The position numbers were made by a program, and so were the translations under genes. Shown here one piece after another: positions 18,870-28,683 of a stretch of DNA of 64,000 bases (position 1 is its first letter; each line of letters opens with the position of its first letter). The stretch is from Linnemannia schmuckeri (lineage: Eukaryota > Mortierellomycota > Mortierellomycetes > Mortierellales > Mortierellaceae): positions 2,010,001 to 2,074,000 of the forward strand of contig JANATG010000010.1 in assembly GCA_029449235.1 (NCBI GenBank), read 5' to 3'. The notes below the pieces were generated by a model, which ran no database searches, was not told the DNA's origin, and saw nothing but the letters and a program-made list of their open reading frames with translations.

Positions 18870-20971
18870 TTAAAGGAGTCGATGCGCTACAACAGTTAAG
18901 ACCTGGTTCTCACACTTCTCCTGTATCACCCACCACTTCCGCTCATCCATCCACTCCAACTCCTCATATGCAGCCGTTTCTGGAAAAACAAACTTGCTTA
19001 GTTCAACCTTCCTTAGGTATGGAAGAGACTCCAGTAACAGTCCAAACGCAAACTCCTGTAAAAAGTCGAGCCCTCGTCTGACAATCTCGCGTTGTGATGC
19101 CATAGATGACAGGGTAGCGGTCCCACTTAAGAGGAGCATTGGGTCGACGGCGTACCGCGGTCCGAAACTGATCTCGGAGAGGTTCCTGAGTCGCGCTAAT
19201 TTGGTATGGACTTGTCTCTGGATCAGATGTGAGGCTTGTTGTTGCTCCTGCATCGGTGTTTCGTCATCAGGGATCTCTTCCTCCTCTTCCTCTGGAATGA
19301 ACCTATTTTCACTTTGTCGAATTCGGTCCGAGATCTGCACTTGAAACTGGTCTATTTTCAGAGATGTCACCTGAATCTCGATATCCAACTTGTCGATCCC
19401 CAAGCAAGTCTACTCAGGCCCGTTAATAATATCCTCCGCCAGCACAAAATGGCCCTCGCCCAGACATTCCTTCAACCGCGAGCACATTGCAAAGAACCGA
19501 CACATCTCCACCGAGCACTGTTCCTCCAACGAAAATCGTGTGTAAACAAGATTTCGTCCACATGTCCTTGTCATCGCGTCCAGAACTTTAACCCCGATCC
19601 TTCCAAGCTCCAACTTGACGACGCAAGGTAACCATGCGATCAAGCGGTCGACGTTAAAATGATCGCCGTCGGGAAAGATCAATATTGTGAGAGGGTACAC
19701 CTCAACATCCTTCTCCTCCTCCTTCTCACACTCAATCTCAGCCATGAAAGAAGCCGCGGCTGCTGTCGTCGATCTGACTGTTGTCTCCTCAGAACTCGTC
19801 TTCTTCCACCTCATGCACTGCACGCCCTCAAATCGCTCTAAGACCGGAAAAATATCCATCACCTCGCGACACATCTCCAATGAAACCTCATTCTCCAGTT
19901 CAATAGTCACCACTTTGACATTGGGTAACAACACCCGTGCTCGATCAAGGTCCTCCAAAATCTCGCACACCCACGGGATCGATATCTTCTGCAGCGGCGT
20001 GTGCTCCATAGTCTCCAAATGCCCCCAGCAATCCACTATAGGGTCCCAATGCCTGTACTCCGCTTCGACAATATAACATCCGCCCCACGAGAGGTCATCT
20101 AATCCTGGGAACGTCACCAAGACGGATCGGAATTGCGGTACCGTGATAAGCCCTGTAGTAAAACACAGAACCCGGAGGTTGCGGTGCGGGGTGGTTGACA
20201 GGAGGGCCTTAGGGTCGAAGTCCTTTCCACGCGCCGAGTGAACAAATGATACCAGGTTCGGGAGTAACGTCGAGAGGCTGCAAATCAAAAAGTCGTCGAC
20301 GGCGGATTCTCTCATCCTGATATCCAGATGCCGGATCCACACCATTTTCGAAAGCACATTTGTCAAAAAGGTCTCACTCGCCGGGGTCAAATGACAACTC
20401 TCCCTTATCCTCGTCGATTCAGGAACAAGTCTTGTGAAAAACGTGAGTGGCGAGAGCACCGCCTGTGCCTGAACGACAAATCGTTGTAAGCTGCTACGGT
20501 TAGCCAGAACCAAACGCCAAGTGGTTTGGGTCAGTTCCACAGAAGTATCGTAGGCTGCGAACCCGCGTTCCCAACCTGGTGGTATGAACACGGTCGCCGG
20601 GATCAGTTCTTCCAACTCGCCAGAAAGGGGTGTCTCCAAACGACGGATCTTATCGGAGAGGGTGTCGGGTAGATGATCGACAGCGAATGAAGCCTTGTCA
20701 AGTTCGCATTGCAGAGGGCGTTCAAAACGACGACTTTGTCGATGGTTAATTCTCGGATCCAATGCTTGTGCTCCATGAAGAGATCTGATAATTCAGTGGT
20801 GGGGATGGTAAGGAAGAAAGATCGCCAGGGGTGTTCACTTCCATCGGCGGTTCGCCAGAGACATGGGAGGAAGAGCGCTCTCCATTCACGGGAGACTGAG
20901 GCGCAGGCAAAAAGGGACTCGGAGCCGAGGTAGAGACCGACCTGAGTTATGAATTCTGGTAGGTGAATCAT
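18870..20971 (-). pseudogene. F-box/LRR-like gene 1, frameshift and premature stop
   Basis: ATG 20971 opens an F-box-like N-terminus (MIHLPEFITQVGLYLGSESL, then VSREWRALFLPCLWRT), the usual entry to SCF ubiquitin-ligase adaptors. About 90 codons in, the good frame moves to the one running 19410-20762, which holds leucine-rich repeat-like segments (HLDIRMRE, LRVLCFTTGL, PNVKVVTIELENE). A TAG at 19410-19412 then sits where the neighbouring paralogue has a tryptophan (NRPEWTCLGLEKLEI versus NGPE-stop-TCLGIDKLDI), and the same frame continues to 18870. The frame switch (near 20660) plus the nonsense codon argue for inactivation. The substrate of the ancestral protein is unknown. Confidence 0.8.
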
Positions 20972-21611
20972 GGCCTCTCTCGTCGGTCAGGAGGTGGTAT
21001 AAGTAGTAACAAGGTGGGAGCAGGACGGAGATGTAATACAAAACAAAAGTTGAGAGAAAAAAAGTGTTTTGGGGTGGTGGCAAGATAGAGTCTAAAAAAG
21101 GCGAAGGTGGAGGAAGTGAGTAGATGAGGAAGGAAAGAGCGAAAGAAGACAAAAAAATGGCTAAAGAATATTAATGCTGTAACCAACCTACATCCTTCGA
21201 CACCCGCCACAAGATAAAAAGGAAAGGCCAATGGTATAGGAAGCGGGAAATATGACATGGTGGCACAAGAGAAAAATACAGCAGGATGCCGCCTTCGACA
21301 CACTTACCACAGAAGGAGAAGACCAGATAGAAGCACAAATACAAGAGATAGAAAAGAGTGAACGGGTAGAAGAATGGATTTTGGTTGATAACAATGAACA
21401 AAGCACAGGGGACGTGGTCCGGGTACAAAAAAGCATCATGCCAAACAAGGCAGACAAACAAGGAAGCAAAGGAGAACAGAGCAAGACGGAGAGCATGTGC
21501 ATCCCACAATTGAAACATATGGTCTGTCTAACCTGTACATAATACTTGTGAACGAGAAAAAAACAGAGGCAACGTCACTAACAGTCCGTCCCCTCACTAC
21601 AGCTACAACCT
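20972..21611. other. Spacer between two F-box/LRR-like pseudogenes
   Basis: Upstream side of gene 1. Pyrimidine-rich on the minus strand; no domain in any frame. Confidence 0.4.
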
Positions 21612-23680
21612 TCAACGGCACCGACGACGAGCAACAACAGTATAAACCCCGTCTATCAACCTCCTACTCACCTGCCATCCTCCTCCCCCATTCTCCTTCA
21701 TCCACGCCTCATCCTCCCCAGTCCTCCGCACCTTACAATACCGACTATACTTCACCTTCTCTAGCCTCGTCGGCCTCCCTTCTACCAACTCCTGAAACCC
21801 CGGCGCCGTCGAGAAATCCATCTCGTTTATAATCGCCGTCCCCACCTTCGTATAGGGTTTTATCCCGCACTGGTTTGCAGGAATGAAAAGCGCACCGAAA
21901 TTGAGCTCGATTAGATAGGTGAGCCGACCCAGTTTTGTATGCACCTGCTGTTGGGCTAGACGTGATTGCGCCTGTTCTAATTCGAGCGCCGCTTTGTGGA
22001 TCCTGAACTCTCCCTCGGACATTGCCTTTGCCAATGACCCAGTGTCGTTTCTTTCTATTGATTGCGGAGGGTTCGAGTTACAAGCGTCGTGTAACAAGTG
22101 AGGCTGATCGGGCAACCATATCACAATCTCGAGTTTCTCAAGCCCCAAACAAGTCCACTCAGGTCTGTTGATAACATCCCACGTCTGGTCCACATGCCCA
22201 AAACCAAGACACTCCTTCAAACGGGAACAAGACGCCAAAAGCTGACACATCTTAACCGAACACGGATCCCAGTACGTGAACCGAGTGAACCCCAACAAAC
22301 CACAAGTCTCTGCGATCGCGTTCAGGACCCGGAGACCAATTCTTCAGCTCCAGTTTGACCAGGAACGGTAGCCGCCTGATCAAAGGGTGGATACCAGAGT
22401 GATTCGCTCCAAAAGCGACCAACGCCGAAGGATGATACACCACCGGTACTGCCGATCCATCCAATGGCGCATATGCCTCTCCATCCTTAGAGCGCCACCT
22501 CAAGCACCATGCCGTAAGATACTGCAGCTTCGGAAAGGTATCCTTCACCATCTTGTGAAACACACTCGTCGAAAATTCTGAACTGAAGTGAGATGTGCTC
22601 TTGTAACATTCGGGAACCGAACGTGCGCCTCCTCCTCCATCGCCCGCCAGAATTCGATCAAGGTTCCAACGAAAAACGTCCGCAACGAAGTACTCTCAAT
22701 CCAGCCCAACTCTTCATCAGATTCCAGTTCCGGGCCAGTAGTAGAGACTTCAAATTCACCAACACTAAGACTCTCCAATGCTGGGAAGATGATGATGAGA
22801 GGTCGGAAGTGGTCCTCCCTGAGAGACTGACCTATCATCTGGAGAGATCGAAGCCTGAGGTGAGGAGGTGTTGATGCAAGCGTTTGCAGCTCCAGATAGA
22901 TCGGTCCAGAGTGAACGTACGACTCCAAGTTCGGTAGCAATGTTGTAAGGTCGGTGAGGAGGTAAATATCTGCGTTCATCCCGATATTCAAATGTCGCAT
23001 CCCTTTAAACCTCGAAATCGTGTCGACCAAGAAGGACTGGGCAACGGGTGTCAGGCAACGAACTCCCTCGGTCCCCACCAACGGAGTCCCCTGCTGTACG
23101 GTCGTCGTCGTCGCAAACGGAGCAAGCGTAACAATCGAGAAAATCCTGTTGAACGTCAGCTGACACAACCCTGTATTGACATAAACGAGTCTCCAAAACG
23201 CCCGCGTTAAATCCACCATGCTTGTCGTCACACCTTTGTCCGACACCTCAAACGCCTCCAAGGGGACAAGATCTTCCCACTTACTCGGAAACGGAACCCA
23301 TTCCACCTGCAGGTATTGTGGCGGTCGATGACGCTCTTGGCTCATAAGACACAATCGAGTCTGCGTCGACTGGAAATGGGTACTGAACGTCAAAGCTGTG
23401 AACCGACCAGGTCCGCCTCAAGTACGGCTTTCAGGATTTCTGTGTCATAGACATTCAAAACCCGGATGCAGGTCCTATGGTCCGAGAAGAGCCGAGGCCA
23501 CTCTGTCTGGGGGACTGATTCGAAGTGGGCTTGCCAGGCTGGGTTGTTAACATCCACTGTTCGCCAGAGGTGCGGAGAAAAGATCATTTTCCATTGTTGA
23601 CAGACACGGATACAGGCCCAACAGGAGTGGCGGTCAATATAAAGACCAACTTACGACAGGATCTCTGACAGAAGGATCAT
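21612..23680 (-). pseudogene. F-box/LRR-like gene 2, multiple breaks
   Basis: Starts at ATG 23680 (MILLSEILS), with a TAA as codon 10 where F-box proteins have a glutamine. It then continues as an F-box-like WKMIFSPHLWRTVDV. The frame changes near 23390, again near 22550, and again near 22300. The pieces 23393-22545, 22563-22252 and 22298-21612 keep LRR-like text (MRHLNIGMNAD, LESLSVGEFEV, RLKECLGFGHV, WTCLGLEKLEI). Closest relative in the window is gene 1. Not translatable as one protein. Confidence 0.8.
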
Positions 23681-24055
23681 TGCTCCTCACTGAGGTGTCG
23701 GGAAATATGTAGCAGGAAGAAGTAAAGAGAGGCACTTGGCGAGGACAAGGAATATTGAGTATGAAAAAGTGGAAGAGATGGATGTGAGAAAGGAAAGAGC
23801 GGAAAGTTGACAAAGTGACCGAGCAAATAATTACGCTCGTTGTTTCTTAGTAAAAAAAACAGGCCACGTGTGCCATGGTGTTTGATTGGCGACACACTTG
23901 GACAACCTATGCAAAGACAACAAAAACAGCATACATCATATCTCACATAATCTCCGTTGTATCCACACGAATAGTACATGTACAAGCATTCAAAAAAAAA
24001 AATAAAAGGCTGACTTTATGTATATTCACGTGGGTCGTCCTGACGATTACTAGCC
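23681..24055. other. Intergenic, 3' side of the MTC1-like gene
   Basis: No coding recognised. A-run at 23994-24003. Marks the boundary between the accessory region and the conserved block. Confidence 0.4.
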
Positions 24056-25709
24056 TTAGGCGGTGGCTGCACTTGGTGAGGCAGACTTGACATCCTGCTG
24101 CTGCAGTTCCTGTTGCTGTTGTTCAGCCTGGAGCTTAGCCTGGGCCTCGACCTCCTGGATCTGCAGCCTCTGAATTTCATCGCCCTTCATCCTCGTCCAG
24201 ACATAATCCTGCGCAATCACACCAACCGCCAAACGGATACAGTCGACCATCCTGTCCTCGACCCACTCGTTCTCCTCATAGGGAATCAACAACCAATGTG
24301 CAGGCAAACTTTGTGAGCACGACTCAAACTCCAGCTTGTGTGTGGGATCCTGCAAGACAATCACATATGAGATAAACATATCCTTCTCCAGTGTCTTCTC
24401 CTCGGAAGAAGCAGGTTTGATGTATCCGTGACGGGGTACACGGCAGGGCTGGATCGCCATAAAGACTGGGCAGTTCGTGGCCAGAGTAACGGGATTCCTG
24501 GCAGCACCCGACTGGTGCTTCTCGGCATCATAGTGTGTCTTGATCAAGTGCTCGATGTTGGCCTTGGCCAGCTTAACGGCCTGCTCGTAGCCCTCGCAGG
24601 CGTTCAGTTGGCGATCCTCTGGTTGCACATCCTCGTTCTGGTTGGTTCCTGCTCCCTGGTGGACAATCACGTCGCCGCCCTCAGTCTGCTCCATGACCTT
24701 TGAGAATGCTCTGTAGACCAGACCTTCGACACCGACATACCCGACCATGTCGTGGGCCAGCCAGATCTCGACCACCTCGTGCTCGGCTATTGGGGGCGCA
24801 ATCACATCTAGAACTGTCGTCATTGAGCTCAGCGTCAGTGACTTCAAGTCGTTACCTAGTTGTAGGTTATGCGTGGATACATATTGGTCGTTAGCAGTTT
24901 GAAATTTCATTGACGTGTCGATTTTCCCTTCTCTCCTTCCTTGTGGCCAAAGCAAAATTGTCTCTGTCACTTTTGTATTCTGTCAAGAAAAGCTCCCTTG
25001 GTGTCCACTCGTCACATGCACATGCATACCATCATCAACCACAAAGGTTCAACCATGCAAATGAACAAAAGCAACAAAACTAGACAAAGGCACCCTCGTC
25101 TTCTTTTGCTGGACAAAGCACAATCGACAAAACTATAGAAAAGAACGTACCAATTTTGCCAATATTCTCGGCGTTGACAAAGCCTTTGACGCGCTCCTCC
25201 AAGTTCTTGGTCGCCTGACTCTCCATAGTAGCCTTGACCGAGCTCTGGACAACCGTCTGTGTATTCTTCACGGCTTCAGAAGCAGTCGACCACAGACTGC
25301 CCAACCACGACGACCTTGAGTCCACCTGTGCATGCTGTTGCTGTTGCTGCTGTTGGGGTGCTGCCTGCTGTTGTTGTTGCTGCAAGTACTTGGAAGGAAG
25401 AGGAGCCCCAGAGTTGGAGAAGGACGACTTGCCCTGAGAGCTAGGAGGAGTGGCCTTGGTGGTGTCTACGGGGGTAGAAGCAGACTGGGTGATTTCGTCG
25501 AGAAAGTCAAGGACGGACTGTTCGTCCTGATTGTCTGCTCCTCCTGCGGTAGCGCCTGTTCCTGGGAGACCAGAGGCCGAGGAAGCAGAGGCAGTCCTGT
25601 CGCGTGAGGCTGCTGCTCCGCTCTGGTCGGCGCCTGTGCCGGGTGCGGTGTTTGCGTCGCCGTCGAGGGAGTCGAGGAATTGAAGAACGTCGTCCTTTGA
25701 TGATGACAT
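24056..25709 (-). CDS. MTC1: Maintenance of telomere capping protein 1 (Mtc1) homologue
   Basis: Two exons: 25151-25709 and 24056-24969, 490 residues. The acceptor at aaaag|tg is the one that keeps the frame. The N-terminus DDVLQFLDSLDGD, a repeat of it (SVLDFLDEITQS), a low-complexity Gln-rich linker, then SSWLGSLWSTASEAV and a large C-terminal domain (VTETILLWPQGRREGKIDT, LDVIAPPIAEHEVVEIWLAHD, VMEQTEGGDVIVHQGAG, HWLLIPYEENEWVEDRMVD) match my memory of the Mtc1 family. In yeast Mtc1 is a cytoplasmic/COPI-vesicle-associated protein that interacts genetically with cdc13. The C-terminal Gln/Ala tail is low complexity. It is followed upstream by the FKBP gene on the same strand. Confidence 0.85.
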
Positions 25710-26135
25710 TTGGCTCTTGTAGCTGCTGTTTTTTGGTTGGGAGGTGTGTGTTTGTGTGAGTGAGAGTGTTGCGTTGGTGATGTACGAAGAAAAGAGAGGA
25801 TGATGATAAGAAAGACTAAATACGGCGTTCGTGAAATACAAGAAACCCAAAGGGGGGTAAAGGGGAAGTGACTGAGAACGAGGGGGACGTGTGGGTGTGG
25901 GTGTCGGTGAGATTTTAATGCTGACCAACTGCTCACTGTTCTCACGTTTTCTTTTTCACACTTCGCTCGCCAGGGAAGTAGGAGGTGGACAGGGAGTACA
26001 GGCGCGACTGTCATTGTGTGGCTTAGAAGTAGAAGCAAATTGGTTCAAAATCACACGCAACGAACGAACACGTCCATTGTCCAACACCGAAGAACTATCA
26101 TTAATTTACTTTACTTGTGCTCCTTTGCACTATAT
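25710..26135. promoter_or_regulatory. MTC1 upstream region
   Basis: About 425 bp between the MTC1 ATG (minus) and the FKBP stop. The leader is CA/CT-rich on the minus strand. No specific factor site called. Confidence 0.35.
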
Positions 26136-27648
26136 CTAACTGAACATCTTGCTGTAGGCAGCCTTCTCCTTCTTCTTGAAAGCAGCCTGCTTGGAAGCAA
26201 TCACATTCAATAAGCTGGTAAAAGTAGCATCGCCTGGCGCAATCTCAAGTCCACGCTGGGCAATCTTCTTGGCGTCCTCAAACTCGCTCAGTCCCAAGTA
26301 TGCCTGTGCAAGACGGTATGTCACCTTCACGTGGTCATTTTGAATCTCCAATGCCTACACGAAAGTATTTCATTCAGTGAAGAGAAGAAAGTAGTATCAG
26401 TAACATGAACTCAGTAAACACCAACACCAAATAATAAATAGAACGATTAGCACGAAACAAAAGGGGTTACCTGAAGGCAGGCCTCGGCGGCCTTTCCGTT
26501 CTCGTTGAGCTTCAAGTAGGCGGCAGCCAAGTTGGACAACAGGGCCAAGCGCAAAGGTCCAGCCTCCTGGAGCTGCTCAGGGGTAGCACCGGCCATATCC
26601 TTCAACAGATCAGCGCCGTCCTTGTATGCCTGCGAGGCGGGTCCGTTCTCGCCGGCCTTGAACGATGCGTTTCCTTGATCTTTCTTCTTCTTGGCCAACG
26701 TCAACTTGGCCGTTGGGTTGTCAGCCGACTAACAGTTCACAGGTTCATAAAGAACGAATCGTTTAGTTCCAGAATAGGCTGCGTGGCATTTCAAATGAAT
26801 CAGTAGATAAATTGAAGTGTGATGTTACCTCCTGGAAGCCGAGCAACTCGACCTCGAACTTGAGGGTAGAGTTTCCGGGGATTTTGGGTGGGCTTCCCTG
26901 AGCACCGTATGCTATTGGTCATTAACAAAATAACAACGGCACAGGCGGTCAGCATCAGCCTTGGTTTAAAGAGATATCACTTTGCAAGTCCTGTAAGAAT
27001 ATATCTTGACAGTATAATGATTCTGTTTCATACCGTATTCAGGAGCACAGACCAGCTCGGCCAACTCTCCGATCTTCATGGTCGCGACACCCTCGTCCCA
27101 TCCCTTGATGACCTGGCCTATTAACAATTGAGCAACAAACATAAAAGGTTAGATATGAAAAACAAAGATGCATAACACATGGATCAATTGCGTAGCAGGC
27201 TAATATGTCTTCGTGAAAGAAAAAAGTTCCATGCTTACCAACGCCGAGCTTGAAGTTGAAGGGAGAGTTGCGGTCGCGGGAAGAATCAAACTTGTCACCA
27301 TTGGTGAAGAGGGTACCAATATAATGAACTATTAAAATAATTAAAATTCACCACCATACGAAAAACGTGTTAGTTCTCCCTGTTATCCGCTCTTTCTTCC
27401 TTTTTTTTCACTTTCTCGTATCGTATCCTTTATCCTTGCTGAAGGTCAAGGAGGAAATAGGTCCAGAGTAAAAAGTAAAACAATTCTTTCGGAAGCATGT
27501 GATGCTCAATAGCGATCTGCGTGTGAAATGTACCGTTGACGTTAGACTTGATGGTGGGCGAATCGCCCGAACCCTCCTTGAGAATCTTCTTCCAGAGGAG
27601 GCCGTCGACGATGGGCAAGTAGTCTTCAGGGATGGTCACGTCGGTCAT
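26136..27648 (-). CDS. FKBP-type peptidyl-prolyl isomerase with TPR domain
   Basis: Six exons: 27534-27648, 27239-27328, 27034-27117, 26829-26911, 26471-26728, 26136-26354; 849 nt, 282 residues. An N-terminal FKBP domain spans about residues 20-125. Its drug/substrate-pocket residues are in place: Y in HYIGTL, FDSSRDR, the VIKGWDEG tryptophan, PEYAYGAQG and KFEVELL. A tetratricopeptide domain follows (KKDQGNASFKAGENGPASQAYKDG, ALLSNLAAAYLKLNENGKAAE, VTYRLAQAYLGLSEFEDAKK), the part that usually docks Hsp90/Hsp70 tails in FKBP4/5-like co-chaperones. It ends in a Lys-rich helix (AAFKKKEKAAYSKMF). One FKBP domain only, so it is shorter than vertebrate FKBP51/52. Likely a cytosolic/nuclear co-chaperone. 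Confidence 0.95.
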
Positions 27649-28683
27649 GGCTGTATGTGTGTTGCTGAGTGGATGTTGATTAGAAAACAAAAGAAGAAAG
27701 CGAAAGGCGATCACCCTCTTATCTGTTCTGGAGGTTATTCTGGAGTGTTCGAATGGGCAGTCACGCCCGTCCTGCATTTCAGGAACGAGAAACACAACGC
27801 GTTTGTGATCAATAGAAGAAAAAAAGCACGCGTCAAAATCATCAGGTACCATCACCTAGACACTCCTCGTCGTTAGTCGGATATAAGTTTCTCTGCCTCC
27901 ATTAAAGATCGAGCACGAATGCATCCAATACGTTCCATATTTTCCTCAGCAGAACTTCACAAACAATCCAGGTTCTCCATCATTTTTCTTGGTTAAGTGT
28001 GGTCATTAGTGATCAATGTTCCCTGGTCTCAAGAAAATAAATCCATCTCTTTTCCATGACGTGGTAACAGCGCAATATCCATGCAAAGAAACATATTTTT
28101 CGCATTCTCATATCTCATAAAAGCAAAAAGATACCATAACAAATCTATCCCCTACAACAGGAGGAGGTGGCTGAACCATCCATACCTTACTACCACTCCC
28201 CCCGTTGTTATGATCATACACGCTCTTTCATCCTTTTAGTTTCATCGGCACATCCAATAAAGGAAAAGCGATCAAGCGTCTTTGTTCGTCTTCATCGTGC
28301 CGCCACCTTTTTTCTTTTTTCAACTTTCATTGTCCCCCTCAAAAACAGTACAAATGGGGTTCACAATCAACCACCCTCATACCACATACACCCATGTCAC
28401 GCACCACCAGATCCAAGCATACTTCTCTTCTTTCCCACATTGAGCAATCCTTTGCCCATTGTTGCCTCAAAACGGCCAAAGAACTAAATAGAACGGACCA
28501 TGTGAATTAGGAAGGAGAGGCATAATGACACAGTTCAAGTGCGATATAAGAACCGAGCGCTTTTTTTTGAAAAACATTCTCACAGCTTTTTTTTTTCTCC
28601 TTCTTTCCACTTTTGTTAAGCAATTCTACCTTTCTTTTGATCACCAAATCACCCCTGCGTTACCTTTTCAAACAACGTCCCAA
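27649..28683. promoter_or_regulatory. Divergent promoter region, FKBP (-) and disordered protein (+)
   Basis: About 1 kb separating the two start codons. The plus-strand leader 28560-28680 is strongly pyrimidine-rich (tttttctccttctttcc), as in other leaders here. No coding recognised. Confidence 0.45.
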
